This document shows, piece after piece, positions 32,041 through 38,129 of a DNA stretch of 38,129 nucleotides. Position numbers and translations under genes: made by a program. The notes under the pieces were generated by a model. It was given only the letters and a program-made list of their open reading frames with translations. It was not told the DNA's origin and did not search any database. The stretch covers positions 1 to 38,129 of the forward strand of contig CALJDU010000097.1 in assembly GCA_938024995.1 (NCBI GenBank). Direction: 5' to 3'. Origin of the DNA: an uncultured bacterium (lineage in GTDB: Bacteria > Myxococcota_A > Polyangia > Polyangiales > Houyiibacteriaceae). Numbering within the stretch: the stretch's first letter is position 1; each line of letters begins with the position of its first letter.

Positions 32041-33056
32041 AGCGCGTCGCCCTTTCCCTGCTCGTCTTCGGGCTCGCGGCCATGATCGGGGTGAGCCCCG
32101 CCCAGGCGCAAGAGCAAGACGTCGTCGTCCAGAGCGAGCGCCTCCCGCTCGACGGCCAAGCCATTGAGCTCGGCGGCGACAACACCAGTCGCCGCGTCAT
32201 CCTCCGCGGCACCGTCACCAGCCGCCTCGACGGCTCGAGCTACGACGCCTTTACGCGCGTCTCGAGCGATCGGCGCGTTGTGCTTCCGGATGGCCCGTTC
32301 GTGATTTTGCCGGAGGGCAGCACCATCGTGAGCGAGGATCGCGAGGTCGCGCGCTACGAGATTCAGCTCGAGTCCGCCGGCCCGTTCTCGATCGCGTTCA
32401 ACCCGGCGCCGATCGCGGCGCGCAACCTCGTGACCTTCTCGGAAGCCGCCGACAGCTTGAGCGGCGCGATCGAGGTCGAGGTGTACGGCGCGCCGGTCGC
32501 GCCAGAGCCCGCCATCATCGCAGGCCAGGGGCGCGTCGCGGAACCCGAAAAGAAGCCGAGCCGCGTTGCGCTGATGGTCGGCGCGGCGCTGGTCATCCCC
32601 TTCGTGTTCTTCATGGTGCTGATGCGGCGACGACCCAACAAGAGCGAAGAGCACCTCTTGCTCGCGCGCGCCCGCGTTGCCAACCGCGGCATCGACGACG
32701 AACAGAGGCGACTCGGCCCGGCGTTCGCCGACGTCGCGACCGCGAGCGATGAGCTGCTCGAGCAAGCGGTCGCGCTCACCAAGTCGGTCAAAGCGATCGA
32801 CGATGGTCTCGCTCGCTCGAAGCAATACGACAACTCCGACGGAGCCGCGCGGCAGCGTGAGCAGCTCCAGAACGACCGCGCGACGACCGTCGAGCGGATC
32901 CGAGCGATCGCCGAGCGGCTTGAGGAGACCGCGACCCAGCTCGTCGCGCAGGTCGCGGGTCAAGCCCAGCCAGGCGGCATTGAGGCCTCGCTCGATCAGC
33001 TAAAGGGCGAGATCAAAACCGCGATCGACGCAGAGCAGGAAGCGCGGGCGCTCTAA
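32037..33056 (+). CDS. signal-anchored membrane protein with beta domain and coiled coil
   Basis: A 339-residue protein of unknown family. Residues 1-24 form a signal peptide ('LSLLVFGLAAMIGVSPAQA'). A beta-rich domain (about 25-160) has a segment 'VLPDGPFVILPEGSTIVSE'. A transmembrane helix follows (about 180-199, 'LMVGAALVIPFVFFMVLM') with the positive 'RRRPNK' on its C-terminal side, then a long coiled coil (about 205-339). The topology places the beta domain in the periplasm and the coil in the cytoplasm, which suits a protein that carries a signal across the membrane. It starts inside the VWA gene stop (ATGA), so the two are coupled. The kinase gene follows after 29 bp. Confidence 0.82.
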   Translation: MKRVALSLLVFGLAAMIGVSPAQAQEQDVVVQSERLPLDGQAIELGGDNTSRRVILRGTVTSRLDGSSYDAFTRVSSDRRVVLPDGPFVILPEGSTIVSEDREVARYEIQLESAGPFSIAFNPAPIAARNLVTFSEAADSLSGAIEVEVYGAPVAPEPAIIAGQGRVAEPEKKPSRVALMVGAALVIPFVFFMVLMRRRPNKSEEHLLLARARVANRGIDDEQRRLGPAFADVATASDELLEQAVALTKSVKAIDDGLARSKQYDNSDGAARQREQLQNDRATTVERIRAIAERLEETATQLVAQVAGQAQPGGIEASLDQLKGEIKTAIDAEQEARAL

Positions 33057-33073
33057 AGCGCACGCAAAGGCGG

Positions 33074-33079
33074 TATGCT
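33074..33079 (+). promoter_or_regulatory. candidate -10 element for the kinase gene
   Basis: TATGCT 6 nt before the GTG at 33086. It would give a leaderless kinase transcript in addition to read-through from the VWA operon. No -35 was recognised. Confidence 0.35.
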
Positions 33080-33085
33080 GCGCGC

Positions 33086-34885
33086 GTGACGGATAAGGAT
33101 CTTATCGGCCAGAGCATCGATCGGTACCGCGTCGAAGAGCTTCTCGGCGAAGGTGGCTTTGGATCCGTCTACCGCGCGCGGCACATCATGATGAACCGCA
33201 TCGTCGCGCTGAAGCTGCTGCACAAGGGGCAGTCGTCGCCGGAAATGCGCGAGCGCTTCATCCGTGAGGCGCAGGCGGTGGCGCAGATCAACAGCCCGCA
33301 CATCGTCCAGATGTTCGACTGCGGCATCACGGACGAGAACCAACCCTTCATCGCCATGGAGCTCTTGGACGGGCACGACCTCGAGCATCGACTCGCGACA
33401 GAAGGGGTCACCGTCGGTCACGCGATCGAGCTCACGCTTGAGGTGCTCGACGGGCTCGGCGCGGCGCACGCGGCCGGTATCGTTCATCGCGATCTAAAGC
33501 CAGCGAACGTCTTCCTCAAGCGAGGCGCGAATGGAGACGAGGTCCGGCTCCTCGATTTCGGCATCAGTAAGATCCAGAGCGAGGCCGTACGGAGCCTGAC
33601 GCAAACGGGCGTCGTGATGGGCACGCCGCACTATATGTCGCCGGAGCTCTTCCGCGGCGCCAAGGACGCCGACCATCGCGTCGATATCTACGCGGTCGCG
33701 GTGATGCTCTTCGAGATGCTCTCGGCGCACACTCCGCACCACGCAGACACCTACGAGCAGATGGTCCTCAAGGTCGTCACCGAGCCCCCGATCTCGCTCG
33801 AAGCGGTCGCGCCACACGTCCCGCCGGCGTTGGTCAACATCGTCGAGCGCGGGCTCGCGAAGGATCCCAACGCGCGCTTCCAGAGCGTCTCTGAACTTCG
33901 CGATGCGCTGCTTCATTTTCGGGCGAACGCGCCGGCTACCTTGCTCGCGCACAACGGCCCGCGGATCGCGCAGCTCGAGATGGCGGACACGGGCTTCGCT
34001 CAGACCGGCCGCCCCGTCGACGGCGGGACCCAGCCCATGACGACCCCGGCCATCGGCCGCACCGCGCCGATCCCGCTCTCTTCCCCAGCGACCCCGGCAC
34101 ACGCGATGCCGCAGCAGACCGCTCCGCCGACCAAGAAGAGCCCACCCTTCGCGCTCTTCGGCTTCATCGCCCTCGGCGCGATTCTCCTCATCTCGGGTGC
34201 GCTGGTCGGCGCGGTGATCATGCTCCGACCAGGGACCGAGGCGCGGACCCAAGTCGAGTCCAGCTACGACAACAGCGACGCCGCCAACCCCGGTGCTCCA
34301 GCCACCGCGGCGGCTCCGACGACGACCGTCACGATGGCGGAAGACCCGATCCCGAACGGCGTCGACCCCCTGCCCAGCAACGCGATCACCGCGATGGACG
34401 AACCCGCCCCCGTCGTCGAACGAGAGACGACGATGGACGCTCCGCAGATGGACGCTCCGCAGATGGACGCTCCACAGATGGACGCGATGACCGAGGTCAC
34501 CATGCGTCGTCACTCACGCATGAGCCGCATGTCCCGAAGTGAACGCGTGACTGGGTTGATGGTCGGGACGGGCATGGAAGCGGCGATGGGCATGGAAGCC
34601 GAGATGGAGGCTTGGCGTCCGCGCGCGTCGATCCAGACCGCGGGAAGCGCCGTGAACCGTGGCGCCCTTCTTCGTCTCCTCCGACGCACGCAGTTGGGAG
34701 ACTGCCGGTTCGTTGGGTCAAGCACCCTTCGCGGGGACGCCGACGGCATCCGACTTCGGAACATCCGATGGGTCCGCGGCTCACGCGCGGGCGCGCTGTG
34801 CATTGAGCGACGGCTGGGGCGGACGCGCGCTCACTTCCCGCTCGGGACCGGCGAAGTCACGATTCGCTTCCAGGGTCTCCGCTAG
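33086..34885 (+). CDS. transmembrane Ser/Thr protein kinase (Pkn-type)
   Basis: A 599-residue eukaryotic-like kinase. The catalytic domain (about 13-275) is complete: glycine loop 'LLGEGGFGSVY' (20-29), Lys43 in 'VALKLL', 'HRDLKPAN' with Asp136, 'DFGISK' with Asp157, and 'MGTPHYMSPE' in the activation segment. A Pro-rich linker precedes a transmembrane helix (about 354-381), so the C-terminal part is extracytoplasmic. It has four tandem 'MDAPQ' units (450-467), a Met/Arg-rich stretch, and a final ~80 residues with two Cys ('LGDCRF', 'GALCIERR') ending 'EVTIRFQGLR', weakly like AgmX/TonB C-terminal domains. The start is GTG. Its stop TAG overlaps the convergent SGNH gene's stop at CTAG. It is likely co-expressed with the VWA genes. 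Confidence 0.93.
   Translation: MTDKDLIGQSIDRYRVEELLGEGGFGSVYRARHIMMNRIVALKLLHKGQSSPEMRERFIREAQAVAQINSPHIVQMFDCGITDENQPFIAMELLDGHDLEHRLATEGVTVGHAIELTLEVLDGLGAAHAAGIVHRDLKPANVFLKRGANGDEVRLLDFGISKIQSEAVRSLTQTGVVMGTPHYMSPELFRGAKDADHRVDIYAVAVMLFEMLSAHTPHHADTYEQMVLKVVTEPPISLEAVAPHVPPALVNIVERGLAKDPNARFQSVSELRDALLHFRANAPATLLAHNGPRIAQLEMADTGFAQTGRPVDGGTQPMTTPAIGRTAPIPLSSPATPAHAMPQQTAPPTKKSPPFALFGFIALGAILLISGALVGAVIMLRPGTEARTQVESSYDNSDAANPGAPATAAAPTTTVTMAEDPIPNGVDPLPSNAITAMDEPAPVVERETTMDAPQMDAPQMDAPQMDAMTEVTMRRHSRMSRMSRSERVTGLMVGTGMEAAMGMEAEMEAWRPRASIQTAGSAVNRGALLRLLRRTQLGDCRFVGSSTLRGDADGIRLRNIRWVRGSRAGALCIERRLGRTRAHFPLGTGEVTIRFQGLR
34433..34486 (+). repeat. 15-bp tandem repeat encoding Met-Asp-Ala-Pro-Gln
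   Basis: Three full units and a partial one of ATGGACGCTCCGCAG in frame in the kinase's extracytoplasmic tail. The DNA units are identical except for one base (CCG to CCA), which suggests recent expansion. Confidence 0.7.
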
Positions 34886-36576
34886 GGAGCGACGGGAGCA
34901 GCGACGGGAGCAGCAGCGGGAGCGACTGGAGCCGCGGGAGCATTCGTCGGCTCCGGCGGTTCGACTTCGCCCGGCGACGACTCGCCGTCCACACGAACGC
35001 GCGACGTCGCCGGCTGTTCGGCGAGCCACTCCGCGAAGCCTTTGAGGATCGCCTTGTAGAGCATGTTGCCGAGCGCCGCGTACCCCGCCGGGGTCGCGTG
35101 CCTGAAGTCGCCCATCGCGAGCCGCGGACGCGCTCGGTGCCAACGACGCATCGCGCCCTCTCCGCCCATCGCGTTGAAGGTGTCGAAGTAGGCGCACCCT
35201 TCAGTCGCCGCGGCGGCGCGCTGCGCTTCCACGATCGCGGGGATGGTCGGCATGGTCCGGATGTGACCGCGGTCGCCGCGCTTGGCCTGATCGAGCGGAC
35301 CGAAGACCAGGCACCCGCGACCATCCCCCGCTTCGCGCACGTGTTGGATCACCGAACGGAAGTCCGCTTCGTAGCTCTCCCGCGTCACGCGATCGCTCGC
35401 GTCGTTCCCGCCGAACCCGAGCACGATCAAGTTCGACTCCCGAATCGCGAGCTGTCGTTGCAAGTGATCGCGATCGAAGTTGCGCATGCGAGACGCGCGC
35501 GCCCCGACCAAGCCAAGCGAGTCATAGACGACGCCCGCGTCGCGCTCCATCACCATTCCGTAGAGCTGGTTTCGACCGCCGCCGCCGTTCTTGACCTCGA
35601 AGGTATGTTCACCGTCGGGGACCTCAACGCGATGCATCGCGTCCTCGACCGACTCCCCCCGGGTACTCAGCGCGACCCGCTCTCCATCATCGAGCGTCAG
35701 CCAGAGATTTCCGCCGCGCGGATGACGCTGAAAGAGCAACGTGAAGCTGCTGACCGCGTTTCCAACCGGCGCGTCATCGTCGGTTCCGAAGCTCGCCCAG
35801 GCGCGCGCACGCGGCACCATCTGAACGCCACCGTAGCCATACATGCCATTGGCGTCGTGCTGCCGAACCGCTTCCTTGAGTGACCAGCTCTCGCTGAAGC
35901 GATGGGTGAGGTCGCGGTGCCGATAGGGGAGGTAGCCCTTCGCCATCAAGACGAAGCCGTGACCCCCGTCGCCAAAGCGCCGCTGCATTCGTCGCCGGAT
36001 CGTGCTCGTGATCAGATCGGTCGCGATGCTCGAGTCGCCGTAGTGCGAGACCCGCGTCAGCACCTGCTCGCCGCGAAACGTCTTCAGCAGCTGCTCATAA
36101 AAGGGAGCCATCCCGCGGTGCCCGGGATCGGCGAGCGCGAGCCCGAGCTCCGCGTACTCAGCCTCATCGATCGCGACCTCCTCGCCCACCTCGACGACGA
36201 CCGCCTCTTCCGGCGCCTCGCCGTTGTCCCCGAGGTTTGCCGCGACCGCTTCGCCGACCTCATCGGTCAACTGCTCCGCGCTGCTCGCGGTGCTCCGGTA
36301 CGCGCTCCCGTCGCCGATGCTGCTGGCGACCGGTGCCGGCTGAAAGACCGTGGCAAAAGGAACCGGCTCGCCGGGGATCCACGGACGAAAGTCAGCGAGC
36401 GCGGGAACGGCGTAGATCACGACCAAGCAAACCGCGAACACCACGAGGACGGTCCCAAGGTGAAGCAGCGACTCCTGCGTTTCGTCCGTCACGGACTGCG
36501 CTTGGCGCTTGAGCACCTGCGGGTCGTCTTCGGGTCGGTCTTGGTCGGGCTGGAACATCCACCGCGAAGTTTGCAC
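34882..36576 (-). CDS. membrane-anchored SGNH/GDSL hydrolase
   Basis: A 564-residue protein with a cytoplasmic N terminus (1-37), one transmembrane helix (about 38-60), a linker, an SGNH domain (about 155-520) and an Ala/Pro/Val tail. Block I 'HYGDSSIATD' carries Ser182, block III 'GFGGNDASD' carries the Gly and Asn, and block V is 'GDFRHATPAGY' with Asp and His. A beta-rich insert (about 255-340) resembles a carbohydrate-binding jelly roll. It is a paralogue of the secreted enzyme at 17150-18262 ('RFGDGGHGFV', 'RHRDLTHR', 'GGEGAMRRW'). Members act as O-acetyl esterases or O-acetyltransferases on glycans. The start is GTG 36576 or ATG 36558. Its stop overlaps the kinase stop (CTAG). Confidence 0.87.
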   Translation of the reverse strand: MQTSRWMFQPDQDRPEDDPQVLKRQAQSVTDETQESLLHLGTVLVVFAVCLVVIYAVPALADFRPWIPGEPVPFATVFQPAPVASSIGDGSAYRSTASSAEQLTDEVGEAVAANLGDNGEAPEEAVVVEVGEEVAIDEAEYAELGLALADPGHRGMAPFYEQLLKTFRGEQVLTRVSHYGDSSIATDLITSTIRRRMQRRFGDGGHGFVLMAKGYLPYRHRDLTHRFSESWSLKEAVRQHDANGMYGYGGVQMVPRARAWASFGTDDDAPVGNAVSSFTLLFQRHPRGGNLWLTLDDGERVALSTRGESVEDAMHRVEVPDGEHTFEVKNGGGGRNQLYGMVMERDAGVVYDSLGLVGARASRMRNFDRDHLQRQLAIRESNLIVLGFGGNDASDRVTRESYEADFRSVIQHVREAGDGRGCLVFGPLDQAKRGDRGHIRTMPTIPAIVEAQRAAAATEGCAYFDTFNAMGGEGAMRRWHRARPRLAMGDFRHATPAGYAALGNMLYKAILKGFAEWLAEQPATSRVRVDGESSPGEVEPPEPTNAPAAPVAPAAAPVAAPVAP

Positions 36577-36665
36577 AGACGCCGCGTCCAGGAAAGGTGA
36601 TCGCGCGTCGGAACGCCTCGCTCAGCGCTGGTCAAGTGTCACACCCGTCAGCGAGACTCGTCATC

Positions 36666-38129
36666 ATGCCGGCGACAAGACCCTCTCTCGCGATCGCTCA
36701 GTCTCTCCTCGCGCCAGGCGGCGCGATCTGCGCCACGACAGCGCTCGCGGAGGCCGATTTCGTAATTTCTGTCGATGGCCTGGGTTCGTTTGTGGCCCCG
36801 CTCCGCCACGCAGACTGCGAGGCGCTGATGCAGGTCGCGCAAGCGAGCCCCTACGGTCTCGGAACGCGGACCCTCTTTGACCCTGACGTCCGGTCCAGCG
36901 TCGAGATCCCCGGCTCCTTCTTAGCGCTCAGCGACGAGTCATGGGAGCAACTGCGCCACGCGGTTCAACGGTTACAAGGCGAACTCGGACTCCCTCTGGA
37001 GAGCGGTCGTCTCGTGGCGTCGCTCGACAAGCTGATCGTGTATCCACGGGGCGCGTTCTTCCGTCCCCATCAAGACAGCGAACGCAGCTCGGGGATGTTG
37101 GCTTCGCTCGTCGTCGAGCTCCCGACGCCGCGTCGAGGCGGAGATCTGGTCTTACTCGATGGTCCGCGCCGGTTCACCGCGCCTTCTGACGCCCGCGAGG
37201 TCGTCGCGCACGCGTTCTACGCCGACACCCCGCATGAAGTCATCCCGGTCGAGTCCGGGTTCCGCGTTTCGCTCACCTTCCAGCTCACGTTCGAGCCCCG
37301 TGACGATGGTCCGCGAGGCTTTGAAGTTCGAGACTCGTCGACAACCGAAGCCCTGACGCGCTTCTTCCTCACGGAGGTCGATCGAAAGCGACCTCGTCGG
37401 TTCGTCTACGCGCTGAAACACGAGTACACGCAAGCCGGCATCGGGCTCGACGCGCTCAAAGGCACCGACCGCGATCACGTCGCGCTTCTTCTCGGGAGCG
37501 CGAGAGAAGCCAACTGCGATGCCTGGCTCTGCCTCCTCGAGGTTCGCGAGATCACCGACGAGGACGACGATTTGCTCGATCGCGAGGTCTCCCTCGATCA
37601 CTGCGTGGACTTGACCGACGCCGGGTACGAACCCGCGTTTCGCGATGTGCGGGAGCCGGAACTCTGCATCTCCGAAGGCACCGACATCGCCCCTTTCTAT
37701 GCGCACTACGAACCCTACCAAGGCAACTACGGCAACGAGTGGGATCGCCGGTATCGGCGGGCCGCGTTGGTGCTCTCTCCGCGACGACTGGCGCTTGGCA
37801 ATTCGTTGCTGGCGAGCGAGCCAGGCGTCCTCGCGTCGCTGACGAAGGTGGGGCGGACCGAAGAACTTAAAGCCGTGCTCGTCGACATTGGCCCCGAGTG
37901 GTTCCCCGACCCAGCGGAGTCTCGCGCGCTCCTGCGGGAAGCGAAGCGTCTTCCCGAACACTGCGCGCCGATCCTGCTACGCGCACCCATCGCGATCACA
38001 GATGGCGAGATCGCGCGCGACCTCGCGGACCTGGTTGACGTACTCGGCCGCGCAGACGATCCACCGAGCATCCCCACCACCATGGATGCGTTGTTCAGCG
38101 CGTTCGCGTGTACGGACGTTGAAGAGGTC
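36666..38129 (+). CDS. 2-oxoglutarate/Fe(II)-dependent oxygenase-like protein (3' end outside window)
   Basis: This frame is open from the ATG at 36666 to the window end (488 residues visible). Around residue 120 comes 'DKLIVYPRGAFFRPHQDSE', which contains the H-x-D of the prolyl-4-hydroxylase-like 2OG-Fe(II) family (H135, D137). The distal His190 lies in 'DTPHEVIPV', and Arg200 in 'GFRVSLTFQ' would bind the 2-oxoglutarate carboxylate, so the iron and cosubstrate site is complete. The domain spans about 40-210; the remaining ~280 visible residues, acidic and Leu/Arg-rich, match nothing I recognise and extend past the window. Relatives hydroxylate proteins or small molecules; the substrate is unknown. 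No Shine-Dalgarno or -10 stands at the usual distance. Confidence 0.85.
   Translation, partial: MPATRPSLAIAQSLLAPGGAICATTALAEADFVISVDGLGSFVAPLRHADCEALMQVAQASPYGLGTRTLFDPDVRSSVEIPGSFLALSDESWEQLRHAVQRLQGELGLPLESGRLVASLDKLIVYPRGAFFRPHQDSERSSGMLASLVVELPTPRRGGDLVLLDGPRRFTAPSDAREVVAHAFYADTPHEVIPVESGFRVSLTFQLTFEPRDDGPRGFEVRDSSTTEALTRFFLTEVDRKRPRRFVYALKHEYTQAGIGLDALKGTDRDHVALLLGSAREANCDAWLCLLEVREITDEDDDLLDREVSLDHCVDLTDAGYEPAFRDVREPELCISEGTDIAPFYAHYEPYQGNYGNEWDRRYRRAALVLSPRRLALGNSLLASEPGVLASLTKVGRTEELKAVLVDIGPEWFPDPAESRALLREAKRLPEHCAPILLRAPIAITDGEIARDLADLVDVLGRADDPPSIPTTMDALFSAFACTDVEEV

Noticed and set aside
34500..34885. Possible frameshift in the kinase tail, because residues after the MDAPQ repeat look odd
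   Set aside because: Third codon positions remain G/C-rich in the original frame to the stop, and the alternative frames look less protein-like. Kept as one gene.
37152..37961. Minus-strand open frame of 269 codons near the window end
   Set aside because: Lies antisense inside the 2OG-Fe(II) oxygenase frame, whose H-x-D, His and Arg motifs are intact.

Overview
The window is about 38 kb of high-GC, gene-dense bacterial DNA, roughly two-thirds G+C by eye. Its style suggests Myxococcota, probably a Polyangiales/Sandaracinaceae-like organism. The reasons are several secreted lipoproteins with Asp/Ala tracts behind the lipobox, a Ser/Thr kinase with a membrane anchor and long tail, the post-lipobox 'NGKADG' motif, and many single-gene transcription units on both strands. 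This placement is an inference from style; no rRNA is present. I found no tRNA, rRNA, CRISPR array, insertion sequence, integrase or phage gene. I count 32 protein genes, two of them cut by the window ends.

Layout. 1-3187 (minus): LysR regulator, benzoate-CoA-ligase-like enzyme and a creatininase-family hydrolase. 3214-4757: NAD(P)-binding oxidoreductase and a convergent alpha/beta-hydrolase lipoprotein. 4929-7900 (minus): purQ-purL of purine synthesis, without purS beside them. 8052-10650 (plus): an exported protein of unknown function and a phospholipase-D-like lipoprotein fused to a CBM20 starch-binding domain. 10651-10959: a convergent intergenic region with two near-identical stem-loop repeats and a terminator-like hairpin. 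10960-12957: a membrane protein of unknown function and RNase HI with an N-terminal extension. 13006-15781 (minus): phosphomannose isomerase, GT2 glycosyltransferase and polysaccharide deacetylase, a likely glycan operon. 15935-19184: a small conserved-looking protein, then a phosphodiester-glycosidase-like protein, an SGNH hydrolase and an amidohydrolase. 19264-24638 (plus): DPP-IV-type peptidase, DUF3105 lipoprotein, class 3 aldehyde dehydrogenase and a 2TM-domain protein. 24645-29215: an outer-membrane barrel divergent from a TonB-dependent receptor with a His/Asp repeat tract, followed by a Cys-rich lipoprotein. 29246-29829 (minus): bolA-grx4 iron-sulfur pair. 29968-34885 (plus): VWA lipoprotein, membrane coiled-coil protein and transmembrane Ser/Thr kinase. 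34882-36576 (minus): a second, membrane-anchored SGNH hydrolase. 36666-end: a 2-oxoglutarate/Fe(II) oxygenase, cut by the window end.

Two things stand out. First, many first-in-transcript genes lack a usable Shine-Dalgarno sequence and instead carry a TANNNT-like hexamer 6-8 nt before the start codon, the layout expected of leaderless mRNAs; genes inside operons instead use stop/start overlaps, in places with a Shine-Dalgarno. Second, the bolA/VWA divergent region holds four TTGGGA half-sites in symmetric arrangement, which may co-regulate Fe-S trafficking and the VWA-kinase operon. Other candidates for something new are the PLD-CBM20 fusion, the duplicated stem-loop, and the His-tract receptor with its lipoprotein neighbour.
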